From assembly GCA_910574835.1 (NCBI GenBank), contig CAJTDE010000001.1, forward strand, positions 248,001-312,000: a DNA stretch of 64,000 nt, read 5' to 3'. The first letter of the stretch is position 1; each line of letters starts with the position of its first letter. Shown here piece by piece: positions 17,594 to 25,893 of this stretch. The notes below the pieces were generated by a model. It was not told the origin of the DNA, did not search any database, and was given only the letters and a program-made list of their open reading frames with translations. The stretch is from Clostridia bacterium. GTDB taxonomy: Bacteria; Bacillota; Clostridia; Lachnospirales; Lachnospiraceae. The translations under genes were made by a program, and so were the position numbers.

Positions 17594-19456
17594 ATGTTTG
17601 ATATTGAGGAGGAATTGAAAAAGCTCCCAGCTAAGCCGGGTGTTTATCTGATGCATGACGAGAAAGACGCCATTATTTATGTAGGCAAAGCGATTTCCCT
17701 GAAAAACCGGGTGCGGCAGTATTTCCAGTCCAGCCGGAATAAGGGGGTTAAAATCGAGCAGATGGTGACGCATATTGCCCGTTTTGAGTATATTATCACC
17801 GACTCGGAGCTGGAAGCACTGGTGCTGGAGTGCAACCTGATCAAAGAGCACCGGCCGAAATACAACACAATGCTCATGGATGATAAGACTTATCCTTACA
17901 TTAAAGTAACTGTGAACGAAGAGTACCCTCGGGTGCTCTTTTCACGTCAGCTGAAGAAGGATAAGGGGAAATATTACGGCCCATATACCAGCGCGGGGGC
18001 GGTAAAGGATACTATTGATCTTATCCATAAGCTGTATCAGATCCGCACCTGCAACCGCAATCTGCCCAGGGATATCGGAAAGGACAGGCCGTGTCTTAAC
18101 TATCATATCAAGCAGTGCAACGCTCCCTGTCAGGGGTACATTTCCAGGGAGGAGTATGGAAAAAATGTGGCAAAGGCTCTGGAATTTCTGAACGGAAATT
18201 ATGCGCCGCTTATCCGGGAACTTGAGGAGAAAATGAAGGCTGCCGCGGACGCTATGGAGTTTGAGGCGGCCATTGAGCTGAGGGAGCTATTGAACAGTGT
18301 AAAGCAGATTGCCCAGAAGCAGAAGATCACCCACAGCGATATGGAGGATAAGGATATTATAGCCTTAGCCAGCGAAGGGGAGGAAGCTGTTGTCCAGGTA
18401 TTCTTTATCCGTGACGGACGGCTCATCGGGCGGGATCATTTTTATCTGCGGATAGCGGAAGGGGAGCAGACGAGGGAGATTTTAAGCAGCTTTATTAAGC
18501 AGTTCTATGCCGGAACGCCCTATATTCCCCGTGAGCTGATGCTTCAAGAGTCCATTGAGGACGGAGAAGTAATTGAGCAATGGCTTTCCGCCAGAAAGGG
18601 ACACCGGGTTTATCTTCGTATTCCGAAGATCGGCACAAAGGAAAAACTCGTGGAGCTTGCCAAGAAAAATGCCGCTCTGGTGCTGAGCCAGGATAAGGAG
18701 AAGATCAAACGGGAGGAAGGGCGCACCATCGGCGCCATGAAGGAGATTGCCTCCCTTCTGGGGTTATCGGAAATCAGCCGGGTGGAGGCTTTCGATATCT
18801 CCAATACCAATGGTTTTGAGTCCGTTGGCTCTATGGTAGTCTATGAAAAAGGAAAGCCCAAGCGCAGCGACTACCGGAAGTTTAAGATACGCACGGTGAA
18901 GGGACCGGACGATTACGCCAGTATGCGGGAGGTGCTTACCCGGCGCTTTCTTCATGGAATGGAGGAGGAACGGCAGCTTAAGGATAAGGAGCTTTCCGGT
19001 CAGTTCGGAAGCTTTACCAGGTTCCCGGATCTGCTGATGATGGACGGCGGCCGGGGACAGGTGAATATTGCCCTGGGGGTCCTAAAGGAGTTAGGGCTTG
19101 GGATTCCGGTCTGCGGCATGGTGAAGGACGACAACCACCGTACCAGAGGGCTTTATTTTAATAATGTGGAAATTCCCATTGAGAAAAACTCCGAGGGCTT
19201 TCGGTTGATTACACGGATTCAGGATGAGGCTCACCGGTTTGCGATTGAGTATCACCGATCTTTGCGGAGTAAGGAGCAAGTACATTCTGTTTTGGATGAT
19301 ATAGAAGGCATCGGTCCGTCCAGGCGGAAGGCGCTGATGAAGCATTTTCAGTCTCTGGAGGCCATACGGCAGGCGGATGTGGATACCTTAGCCGGGGTTC
19401 CAGCCATGAACCGGAGGGCGGCGGAGAAGGTGTATGGGTTTTTTCATGAAAAATAG
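17594..19456 (+). CDS. uvrC: UvrABC excision nuclease subunit C
   Basis: A 620-residue nucleotide-excision-repair nuclease that makes both incisions around a lesion. The GIY-YIG domain is at the N-terminus ([19 protein letters not shown], residues 15-33). A UVR motif for UvrB contact falls near 200-235. The RNase H-like domain has [11 protein letters not shown] and [10 protein letters not shown], and a C-terminal helix-hairpin-helix pair has [16 protein letters not shown]. The length is normal. The ribosome binding site is weak (GGGGAT), so translation may depend on upstream genes. It lies between ftsH and hprK. Confidence 0.96.
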   Translation: MFDIEEELKKLPAKPGVYLMHDEKDAIIYVGKAISLKNRVRQYFQSSRNKGVKIEQMVTHIARFEYIITDSELEALVLECNLIKEHRPKYNTMLMDDKTYPYIKVTVNEEYPRVLFSRQLKKDKGKYYGPYTSAGAVKDTIDLIHKLYQIRTCNRNLPRDIGKDRPCLNYHIKQCNAPCQGYISREEYGKNVAKALEFLNGNYAPLIRELEEKMKAAADAMEFEAAIELRELLNSVKQIAQKQKITHSDMEDKDIIALASEGEEAVVQVFFIRDGRLIGRDHFYLRIAEGEQTREILSSFIKQFYAGTPYIPRELMLQESIEDGEVIEQWLSARKGHRVYLRIPKIGTKEKLVELAKKNAALVLSQDKEKIKREEGRTIGAMKEIASLLGLSEISRVEAFDISNTNGFESVGSMVVYEKGKPKRSDYRKFKIRTVKGPDDYASMREVLTRRFLHGMEEERQLKDKELSGQFGSFTRFPDLLMMDGGRGQVNIALGVLKELGLGIPVCGMVKDDNHRTRGLYFNNVEIPIEKNSEGFRLITRIQDEAHRFAIEYHRSLRSKEQVHSVLDDIEGIGPSRRKALMKHFQSLEAIRQADVDTLAGVPAMNRRAAEKVYGFFHEK

Positions 19457-19590
19457 AAACGGATTGCAGTGCGCTTGTACTTCACTTCCTTATTGCAACT
19501 CCCCCGCATCCTATGATAAAATAAAACCAGTTTACAACACCCAAAAAGGGAGAAATCGTACAGGAACAGAAATTGAGAAAGGGAAAGATT

Positions 19591-20526
19591 ATGGCGGTTG
19601 TACAGAGCATTGAGCTGACAAAAATGGTAGAAAAACTAAATCTGAAAAACGAAACCCCGGATATTGATATGGCGGGAATGAAGCTGGTTACTCCGGAGGT
19701 AAACCGTCCGGCCCTGCAGTTGACCGGATACTTCGATCATTTTTCTTCGGAACGGGTGCAGATTGTAGGATATGTAGAATACACCTACCTGCAAAGCAAA
19801 ACCAAGGAGGAAAAGGCTCCTATCTATGAGCGGTTTTTCTCCAGCAACATTCCCTGTGTAGTCTACACTTCGCAAACAGAGCCGGAAGAGGAAGCGCTGG
19901 AGCTGGCTCATAAGTATCAAGTACCCATCTTAAGCACTCCGGTTATGACTTCAAACTTTATGGCAGAGGTCATTCGCTGGATGAATGTGGAGCTTGCCCC
20001 CCGGATTTCCATACACGGCGTCTTGGTGGATGTGTATGGCGAGGGTGTACTGATTATGGGAGAAAGCGGAATCGGAAAGAGTGAGACGGCTTTGGAGCTG
20101 ATTAAGCGCGGACACCGTCTCGTCACAGACGATGTGGTGGAAATTCACAAGGTCAGTGACGACTCTCTGGTAGGACGTTCTCCGGAGATAACGAAGCATT
20201 TCATTGAGCTTCGGGGTATCGGAATCGTAGATGTAAAAACGCTGTTTGGTGTGGAGAGTGTCAAGGAAACACAGACAATTGACATGGTAATTAAGCTGGA
20301 GGATTGGGATAAAGATAAGCAGTATGATCGCATGGGACTTCAGGAGGAGTATACGGAATTTTTGGGAAATAAGGTCGTCTGTCACTCCCTTCCTATCCGG
20401 CCGGGCCGAAATCTAGCTATTATTGTTGAGTCTGCGGCAGTCAACCACCGACAGAAAAAGATGGGATACAATGCAGCGGAAGAGCTGTATCGCCGCGTAC
20501 AGGCCAACATTGCAAGGAAAAGCTGA
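19591..20526 (+). CDS. hprK: HPr kinase/phosphorylase
   Basis: A 311-residue bifunctional enzyme that phosphorylates and dephosphorylates a serine of HPr and so drives carbon catabolite repression in Firmicutes. The Walker A GESGIGKS is at residues 157-164, followed by RGHRLVTDDVVEI, and the family signature HFIELRGIGIVDVKTLFG is at 203-220. Start 19591 is chosen because MAVVQSIELTKM fits the family N-terminus and AAAGGGAAAG precedes it; a TTG at 19573 is the alternative and would add six residues. It is followed 20 bp later by a glucokinase-type gene. Confidence 0.95.
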   Translation: MAVVQSIELTKMVEKLNLKNETPDIDMAGMKLVTPEVNRPALQLTGYFDHFSSERVQIVGYVEYTYLQSKTKEEKAPIYERFFSSNIPCVVYTSQTEPEEEALELAHKYQVPILSTPVMTSNFMAEVIRWMNVELAPRISIHGVLVDVYGEGVLIMGESGIGKSETALELIKRGHRLVTDDVVEIHKVSDDSLVGRSPEITKHFIELRGIGIVDVKTLFGVESVKETQTIDMVIKLEDWDKDKQYDRMGLQEEYTEFLGNKVVCHSLPIRPGRNLAIIVESAAVNHRQKKMGYNAAEELYRRVQANIARKS

Positions 20527-20546
20527 CAAAAGGGGGAAGCAGCCAT

Positions 20547-21482
20547 ATGAAAAAGTATTGTTTTGGGGCAGATATCGGAGGAACAACCGTAAAACTTGGC
20601 TTATTTGACACAGAGGGAAATATACTGGACAAATGGGAGATTAAGACCCATACGGAAAATGAAGGCGCCGCTATTCTGCCGGATACGGCGGCCGCCATTT
20701 TGGGAAAAATAGAGGAGAGAAAGCTGAAACCGGAGGAAATAGTTGGAATCGGCGTAGGCGTCCCGGGACCTGTGTCCATTGACGGCGTTGTACCTCACAC
20801 GGCAAACCTTGGCTGGGGATATAAAGAGGTAACAAAGGAGCTTTCCGAGCGGACGGGCCTGCCCTGTAAGGCAGGAAATGATGCCAATGTTGCGGCGCTG
20901 GGCGAGATGTGGGTAGGCGGAGCGAAAGGACACAAGGATGTTCTGCTGCTTACATTGGGAACCGGAGTGGGCGGCGGAATTATTGTGGACGGCAAGATTC
21001 TGACAGGCGCTCACGGCGCCGGCGGAGAGATTGGCCATATTCATGTAGAAGATCATATAGAAGAGCATTGCGGCTGCGGGAACCAGGGCTGCCTGGAACA
21101 GTTTGCCTCCGCAACGGGAATCGCGCGCCTTGCCAGGACAGCTCTGGCTGAGAGTGAGTCTCCTTCTCTTCTTCGTGAGGGAGAGATTACGGCAAAGGCA
21201 GTTTTTGATGCACTAAAAGAAGGGGATGAATTGGCGAAGCAGGTAGTGGAGCGTTTTGGCAAATATCTGGGAACTGCTATTGCTGTTATGACCAGTATCT
21301 TAGATCCGGAGGTTATCGTAATTGGCGGCGGCGTGTCAAAGGCGGGACAGATTCTTTTGGATTACACCCGTAAATATTTCAGGCCCAATGCCTATAAAGC
21401 ATCCAAAGATATAGAGTTTGCGTTGGCGCAGCTTGGAAATGACGCGGGTATATATGGTTGTGCAAAGTTAATATTGGATTGA
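20547..21482 (+). CDS. ROK-family glucokinase
   Basis: A 311-residue sugar kinase. The phosphate loop GADIGGTTVKLGLFD is at the N-terminus; GNDANVAALGE provides the catalytic Asp. The zinc-binding CGCGNQGCLEQFAS marks the ROK family, and a C-terminal VIGGGVSKAG follows. ATP-dependent phosphorylation of glucose is the most likely reaction; other ROK hexokinases look similar. It is 20 bp behind hprK and probably in the same operon, linking glucose entry and catabolite control. AGGGGGA precedes the ATG. Confidence 0.88.
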   Translation: MKKYCFGADIGGTTVKLGLFDTEGNILDKWEIKTHTENEGAAILPDTAAAILGKIEERKLKPEEIVGIGVGVPGPVSIDGVVPHTANLGWGYKEVTKELSERTGLPCKAGNDANVAALGEMWVGGAKGHKDVLLLTLGTGVGGGIIVDGKILTGAHGAGGEIGHIHVEDHIEEHCGCGNQGCLEQFASATGIARLARTALAESESPSLLREGEITAKAVFDALKEGDELAKQVVERFGKYLGTAIAVMTSILDPEVIVIGGGVSKAGQILLDYTRKYFRPNAYKASKDIEFALAQLGNDAGIYGCAKLILD

Positions 21483-21574
21483 GAGTTGGAACACATGGAA
21501 TAGGTTTTTGTGAGGCATGTAATATTCACTAAGGAACTTCCAAAAAGTGACAAATTTTTTGTGACTTCAAAGCA

Positions 21575-21603
21575 TTGACTTTTCAAAGAACCTGTACTAG
21601 AAT
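21575..21603 (+). promoter_or_regulatory. Promoter upstream of a short terminated unit
   Basis: TTGACT (21575-21580), a 17-base spacer and TAGAAT (21598-21603). No gene starts within 290 bp; instead a terminator follows at 21644. Confidence 0.6.
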
Positions 21604-21608
21604 AAGAG

Positions 21609-21680
21609 AAACAGAAGATAATACATAAGATACAAATGATGACAAAGGTGTTGCCGATTCTCATGGCAGCACCTTTTATT
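21609..21680 (+). ncRNA. Candidate ~70-nt small RNA or orphan leader
   Basis: A promoter at 21575-21603 is followed after ~40 bases by a hairpin, AAAGGTGTTGCC (21644-21655) with GGCAGCACCTTT (21665-21676), and a T-rich tail. The transcript would be about 70 nt with no open frame of note. It could be an independent small RNA, or the attenuated leader of a gene from which it was separated by the IS110-family element. Confidence 0.45.
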
Positions 21681-21819
21681 ATCTTTTGTTCGGGACTATA
21701 AGTCCTATCTCTCCCTTTTATATTCAGCCCGGGGTTTCAACTGCATTTTCAGATGCATAGCAAGCCCTGGGCTGAATTTTTTAGAAAGAAGCATTCCTAT
21801 AGAGAATGAAATTTGAACT

Positions 21820-21895
21820 TTGACAAAATAAAATCTCCCTGTATGATGTATATGAGTTTGACGACTTAATACATCAGAAGACAAAGGAGATTTTA
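21820..21895 (+). promoter_or_regulatory. Transposase promoter and ribosome-site-masking hairpin
   Basis: TTGACA (21820-21825), 16 bases and TATGAT (21842-21847) form a promoter. TAAAATCTCC (21829-21838) pairs perfectly with GGAGATTTTA (21886-21895), which holds the transposase ribosome binding site, and TGATGTAT (21844-21851) pairs with ATACATCA (21869-21876). The left arm lies upstream of the expected transcript start, so the hairpin can form only in transcripts reading in from outside. Confidence 0.6.
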
Positions 21896-21900
21896 TAGCA

Positions 21901-22953
21901 ATGAAAGTAAAGTATGAAGACCGCCTGAAACAAAAATTAATAGCAATTACAACAGATACACTCGTAGTCGGCGTAGATATTTCCAAAAACTACCAGTGGG
22001 CAAGGTTCGTGGATTTCAGGGGCATAGAGCATGGCCGCGCCCTGAAATTTAAAAACAGCAAAGGCGGCTTTGAAACTATCTTAGCAAGAATCCGGGAGAT
22101 ATGCAAGAAGGAAAATTTTGCAAAGGCTGTTGTCGGGATGGAGCCGACGGGACATTACTGGAAAGCATTTGCGAACTGGCTGGAGAAACAGGAAGGAATA
22201 ACGGTTGTTCTTGTAAACCCATATGCGACAAAACAAGCGAAGGAACTGGATGACAACAGCCAGACAAAGTCCGATAAAAAGGATGCGCTGACAATTGCGA
22301 AGCTGGTAAAGGACGGACGGTATTTTGAACTGTACCTGCCCCATGACGTCTATGCACAACTGAGGGGACTGTCCACCACCAGAACCGGGTTAAACAAGCG
22401 TAAGAACGCAATAAAGAATACCATCACGGCGGTAATGGATGAATATTTCCCGGAGTATGAAGAAGTGTTCAAATGCCCTCTTTCCGGGAAGGCATCCCGG
22501 CATATATTAAAAACCTGCCCGTTCCCGAAGCTCATCCTTGGCCTGGGAGAAGACGGCGTTACGGATGAGATAAAAAGGGCGGTGAAAAAAACGGTCGGGA
22601 GAAAGTTTGATGATCCACGGCAGATGAGCCGCATGGCGGGATACAACCTTGTGGAGGACAGTTCCGGGAAGAATAAGAGCGGGACAAAGATATCCAAAAG
22701 GGGAAGGAAAAACCTGCGGGGCGTGCTGTACCAGATGGCGCTGACAATGGTTGCGACAAATGACGAAATGAAACAGCTTTACCATTACCTGAAAACGAGG
22801 GAGAAGGCCCCTCTGAGGAAGATGCAGGCGCTGATCGTGGTCAGCAAGAAGATACTGACGCTGATCCATACGCTTGCGAAAAAGAAGGAAAGCTACGATC
22901 CGGAGAAGGTCTTCGGACATGTCCGCAGGGAGCAGCTGAAAGCTGCCGCCTGA
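21901..22953 (+). CDS. IS110-family transposase, probably internally deleted
   Basis: A 350-residue DEDD recombinase. The RuvC-like N-terminal domain has D26 (VVGVDISK), E81 (GMEPTGHYW) and D125/D128 (TKSDKKDA). The C-terminal Transposase_20 part has RQMSRMAGYN, EDSSGKNKSG with the expected catalytic serine, and ISKRGRKNLRGVLYQMA. From memory, relatives have about 70-80 more residues between KKTVGRK and FDDPRQMS (residues 228-240), including the GIG helix-hairpin region; here the two blocks are joined directly. That suggests an in-frame deletion and an inactive protein, unless this is a short natural variant. AAGGAGA precedes the ATG and is masked by a hairpin. Confidence 0.9.
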   Translation: MKVKYEDRLKQKLIAITTDTLVVGVDISKNYQWARFVDFRGIEHGRALKFKNSKGGFETILARIREICKKENFAKAVVGMEPTGHYWKAFANWLEKQEGITVVLVNPYATKQAKELDDNSQTKSDKKDALTIAKLVKDGRYFELYLPHDVYAQLRGLSTTRTGLNKRKNAIKNTITAVMDEYFPEYEEVFKCPLSGKASRHILKTCPFPKLILGLGEDGVTDEIKRAVKKTVGRKFDDPRQMSRMAGYNLVEDSSGKNKSGTKISKRGRKNLRGVLYQMALTMVATNDEMKQLYHYLKTREKAPLRKMQALIVVSKKILTLIHTLAKKKESYDPEKVFGHVRREQLKAAA

Positions 22954-22973
22954 AAACAGAATGAGCCGGTAAT

Positions 22974-23044
22974 GGCACGGGGACAAGGAGGGTTCCTCCA
23001 TCAGCCCAAAGAGGCAGCAAACAAGCACAAGTCTGCCCCGTGCC
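22974..23044 (+). ncRNA. Structured 3' flank of the IS110 element, possible guide RNA region
   Basis: GGCACGGGG (22974-22982) pairs perfectly with CCCCGTGCC (23036-23044), and GGAGG-GTT-CCTCC (22987-22999) forms a tight hairpin inside, leaving an internal loop of ~35 bases. This stem-with-loops layout in a flank of an IS110 transposase gene recalls a bridge RNA, but no transcript or target match is shown. Confidence 0.4.
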
Positions 23045-23183
23045 TTTATCCATAAAGCAGAATGAAGGAATGTGAGGGCACAGACCCAGCGAGAACTGAT
23101 AGGGTAAGCGAATGGATATGAATCGGCAGGACACCATCACCAATCATTCCATCCAATCATGGATGATGATATATAAATATAAA

Positions 23184-23203
23184 AATATATCGGGAGATAT
23201 ATT
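23184..23203. repeat. AT-rich dyad ahead of the lipoprotein gene
   Basis: AATATATC (23184-23191) and GATATATT (23196-23203) pair across GGGA. It lies ~40 bp before the lipoprotein start and could be an operator. TTGACA at 23202-23207 has no matching -10 box at a suitable distance. Confidence 0.35.
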
Positions 23204-23240
23204 GACAAATTTCAAATATTGAGATAGGGAGGAACTATCT

Positions 23241-23654
23241 ATGAAAAAGAAACTAACTATTATACTTTTGACTGCATTTATGTTGTTATCTCTGACTGCG
23301 TGCGGAGGAAAGTCTAAGGAGTCCGAATCAATTCCTGATTTAACCGGTACATGGAAATCAGAAAATAATAACGGCTCCTATCAGGAAGCAGTTATTACTG
23401 AGGATTCCATTGAAATAAACTGGGTTATGGATGACGGCAAAACCAAATCCATCTATTGGGCCGGAACCTTCACAGCTCCTACGGAAGCCACCGATACCCA
23501 TGAGTGGACATCTGAAAGAGACAAGGAAAAAACAGATACGGCACTGCTTGCCTCTACGGATGACAGCAAAGATTTCTCCTATAGTAATGGAAAAATAAGT
23601 TACGAAGTTTCTGCTATGGGGACAACAACAACCCTGGAACTTACAAAGGAGTAG
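23241..23654 (+). CDS. Putative lipoprotein of unknown function
   Basis: A 137-residue protein with a lipoprotein signal: MKKK, a hydrophobic core (LTIILLTAFMLLSL) and the lipobox LTAC, with C21 as the acylated residue. The mature part starts with a Ser/Lys linker, then DLTGTWKSENNNGSYQEAVI, which looks like a small beta-barrel or lipocalin-like fold. It should be anchored outside the membrane. GGGAGGA precedes the ATG and a terminator follows. It is downstream of the IS110 element. No function can be assigned. Confidence 0.8.
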   Translation: MKKKLTIILLTAFMLLSLTACGGKSKESESIPDLTGTWKSENNNGSYQEAVITEDSIEINWVMDDGKTKSIYWAGTFTAPTEATDTHEWTSERDKEKTDTALLASTDDSKDFSYSNGKISYEVSAMGTTTTLELTKE

Positions 23655-23668
23655 AGAGTAAAACATTT

Positions 23669-23710
23669 ATCCCCAAACTGCAGCAATATACAGTCTGGGG
23701 ATTTTCTTTT
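23669..23710 (+). terminator. Rho-independent terminator of the lipoprotein gene
   Basis: ATCCCC (23669-23674) pairs with GGGGAT (23697-23702) and ACTG with CAGT inside it, followed by TTTTCTTTT. It lies 15 bases after the stop codon. Confidence 0.85.
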
Positions 23711-23766
23711 AGCCTCCCTTGGCAGCACGGACTCTGACTTATGAAATCATTGTAACTATAATTGCC

Positions 23767-24960
23767 TTATTTTCCGGTATTCTTCCCAAGTGTTACGGTC
23801 ACAACCTGCTCCTGGTATTCTCCGTCTATTGCCCGGCTCACGGTAAGCTTCACCTGTTCACCCTCTCTGTAATAGGAAAGCTGCTCCTTCAGCTCTGCCT
23901 GTGAGGTAATGCTGCTGCCGTCAAATCTTGTAATAATATCACTCTTTTTCAAACCTGCCGTTGCCGCGCCAGAGCCTTCCTCCACGGAAGTTATATAAAC
24001 ACCCTTGGGCATATCGTAAGCGCCTGCCACCTCCGCAGTCACATCCTGAACCGTGATTCCGAGGAACCCCTGTTCTTCTGCCGGAGCTTTTTCTTCCCGC
24101 AGGGTGCGGTTCATCAACCCTTCAATAATATCCAGCACATCATCTACCGGTATGGCATAGCCCATGCCCTCCACATTGGTATCCGAATATTTGGCAGAAT
24201 TGATTCCCACCAGCTGACCATTCATATTCAAGAGCGCTCCGCCACTGTTGCCCGGATTGATAGCTGCATCTGTCTGAATCAAAGTATTGGTATAATCCTC
24301 GATTGTTACTTCTCGATTCAATGCGCTCACAATTCCTGTAGTTACGGACTGACCATAGCCCAAAGCATTGCCAATGGCTACCACCTGCTGCCCTACTTGG
24401 AGCTCCGAAGATTTTCCCAGCTCTATCACACGAATCTGCTTCTTTGTCTCTTCTGTAAGATCCTCCATTTTTATCGAAAGCACTGCCAAATCCTTACTGC
24501 TGTCTGTTCCTTTAACCTTTGCTTCTGCCATTTCTCCATCCACAAAGCCCACACTAATCTCCTTTGCTGCATTTACCACATGATTGTTCGTCACAAGCAA
24601 AAGCTCCGTATCCGTCCGGCCGATGATGATTCCCGTTCCCCTGCTTTCATTTTCAAAGGCTTGGGACTGTCCAAACATGCGAATCTCCTGAACACTCTTA
24701 TTGGTAATTGATACTACCGAGGGCATGGCCTGCTCTGCTATGGAAGAAATATCCAAAGAGCCGTTTCCTTTATTAGCCGTGGTTATGCCTCCTTCTGACA
24801 TTCCTGCTGCCTGCTGAAGCTTCACGCCGCCCACTGCTTCCGCCTGCTCTTCCTCTTCCATCCACTGATTTATCATATAATTGCTTCCCTGAAATGCGCC
24901 GCTGGCTACCACACCAAATGTTAAAGCGAGTGCTATGGTCTTTGCTCCTTTTTTCAGCAT
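23767..24960 (-). CDS. HtrA/DegP-family trypsin-like serine protease
   Basis: A 397-residue membrane-anchored S1C protease for extracytoplasmic protein quality control. One N-terminal membrane segment lies at residues 7-25 (AKTIALALTFGVVASGA). The catalytic triad is H127 (TNNHVV), D157 (SSKDLAVL) and S239 (NPGNSGG), and one PDZ domain covers about residues 305-395. Start 24960 is chosen because GGAGGT lies eight bases before it; an in-frame ATG 15 bases upstream overlaps that site (ATGGAGG) and is unlikely to be used. The upstream region holds a 13-bp palindrome, ATTGTGACACAAT, at 25084-25096. Confidence 0.93.
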   Translation of the reverse strand: MLKKGAKTIALALTFGVVASGAFQGSNYMINQWMEEEEQAEAVGGVKLQQAAGMSEGGITTANKGNGSLDISSIAEQAMPSVVSITNKSVQEIRMFGQSQAFENESRGTGIIIGRTDTELLLVTNNHVVNAAKEISVGFVDGEMAEAKVKGTDSSKDLAVLSIKMEDLTEETKKQIRVIELGKSSELQVGQQVVAIGNALGYGQSVTTGIVSALNREVTIEDYTNTLIQTDAAINPGNSGGALLNMNGQLVGINSAKYSDTNVEGMGYAIPVDDVLDIIEGLMNRTLREEKAPAEEQGFLGITVQDVTAEVAGAYDMPKGVYITSVEEGSGAATAGLKKSDIITRFDGSSITSQAELKEQLSYYREGEQVKLTVSRAIDGEYQEQVVTVTLGKNTGK

Positions 24961-25206
24961 AATTACAACCTCCATCAGTTTATTGGGCAGTACTCCCGAA
25001 ATTCCTTTCATTTTGTCAGGCTTAACAAAATGATATGACTTCTTTGGTCTGCTTTTTAATTTATAAAACTATTATAGGAAAAAATTGTGACACAATTATG
25101 GTGCTTGTATGGAAAATCTGTGATGCCACTGTGTTTTTTCTGTGTCTTGCCGTATGTAATCGAATATTCTGCACACACTAAAAAGCACAGAGCTTGTTTC
25201 AACAAA
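24961..25206. other. htrA upstream region
   Basis: On the minus strand a TATAAT (25073-25078) lies about 110 bp before the htrA start, with the perfect palindrome ATTGTGACACAAT (25084-25096) overlapping its spacer. No good -35 box is seen. The remainder up to the repeat array shows no gene. Confidence 0.4.
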
Positions 25207-25523
25207 CAGTAATATCCCTCACAATACACAAATCGATTTACAGGCACATGCCTTTGTGACTGGAAATAGATTTTATACAGGTGTATTGGGAGGGATATTA
25301 CGGAACTGGTAATCAGTAATATCCCTCACAATGCACAAATCGATTTACAGACACATGCTTTTGTGACTGGAAATGGATTTCATACAGGTGTATTGGGAGG
25401 GATATTACGGAACTGGTAATCAGTAATATCCCTCACAATGCACAAATCGATTTACAGGCACATGCTTTTGTGACTGGAAATGGATTTCATACAGGTGTAT
25501 TGGGAGGGATATTACGGAACTGG
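25207..25523. repeat. Three tandem copies of hairpin repeat R2 (period 107 bp)
   Basis: Units begin at 25207, 25314 and 25421. Each is itself a long hairpin: GTAATATCCCTC at the left pairs with GAGGGATATTAC at the right (25209-25301, 25316-25408, 25423-25515), and pairing continues inward through CAATACAC/GTGTATTG and AAATC/GATTT. Copies two and three differ by one base over most of their length. Related units lie at 30741-30960 on the other strand. The third copy provides the first codons of a small open frame (25480-25719). It is not a CRISPR array: the units are contiguous, with no spacers. Confidence 0.95.
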
Positions 25524-25719
25524 AATAGGAGAATGTATATTGAAAGTAAATCAGAATAAAACAAATCAAGAAATTATTGAAGGCTATGACTACTTGGGAA
25601 ATTCCTGCTCTACCACAGACTGCACCGGTCTTATACCCAGCGAGCCTGCATCAGATGCAGAGCGGGATTCCTATGAGGAAGTTTATCACTACCAGCCAAA
25701 GCCAGTCCCAAAGCAGTAA
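25480..25719 (+). CDS. Hypothetical 79-residue protein beginning in a repeat unit
   Basis: The first ~15 codons (MDFIQVYWEGYYGTG) come from the right arm of the third R2 unit; the rest (IIEGYDYLGNSCSTTDCTGL, then a Pro/Glu/Tyr-rich end) lies outside the repeat. A stop codon sits only three codons upstream, so ATG 25480 is the earliest start, and there is no good ribosome binding site. It has no signal peptide or membrane segment. It could be a young gene, the 3' end of an older gene cut by repeats, or chance. Confidence 0.4.
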   Translation: MDFIQVYWEGYYGTGIGECILKVNQNKTNQEIIEGYDYLGNSCSTTDCTGLIPSEPASDAERDSYEEVYHYQPKPVPKQ

Positions 25720-25800
25720 ATTACCCTGATGCAGACTGGCAAAACTGTAAGATTGCAGCACAGTAAGCTTATAAAAATACAGACAGGAGCTGCAGTCAAC

Positions 25801-25878
25801 ATAAGCCAACAGACTTTTCCAATATCCAATGCGCGCAAACCAAACGAACATGGATATCAAAGAAGACTGTTGGCTTAT
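25801..25878. terminator. Terminator-type repeat R3, copy 1
   Basis: ATAAGCCAACAGAC (25801-25814) pairs with GACTGTTGGCTTAT (25865-25878) with one mismatch, with further internal pairing. The first 40 bases from 25803 match 36369-36408 downstream of argG at 33 positions. It lies between converging genes and probably ends transcription from both. Confidence 0.7.
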
Positions 25879-25893
25879 TATTTAACTTATTAT

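Larger units (their letters stand above)
21690..23160 (+). mobile_element. IS110-family insertion element (ends approximate)
   Basis: A single transposase gene (21901-22953) is flanked by ~200 bp of structured non-coding DNA on each side, as in IS110-family elements, which lack terminal inverted repeats and target duplications. A hairpin at 21723-21780 (TTCAGCCC with GGGCTGAA) and another at 22974-23044 lie in the two flanks. In this family a non-coding end encodes a bridge RNA that guides recombination. The exact ends cannot be set from one copy. Confidence 0.65.

Noticed and set aside
25207-25523. CRISPR array
   Set aside because: The repeat units are contiguous, 107 bp long and self-complementary; there are no unique spacers and no cas genes.
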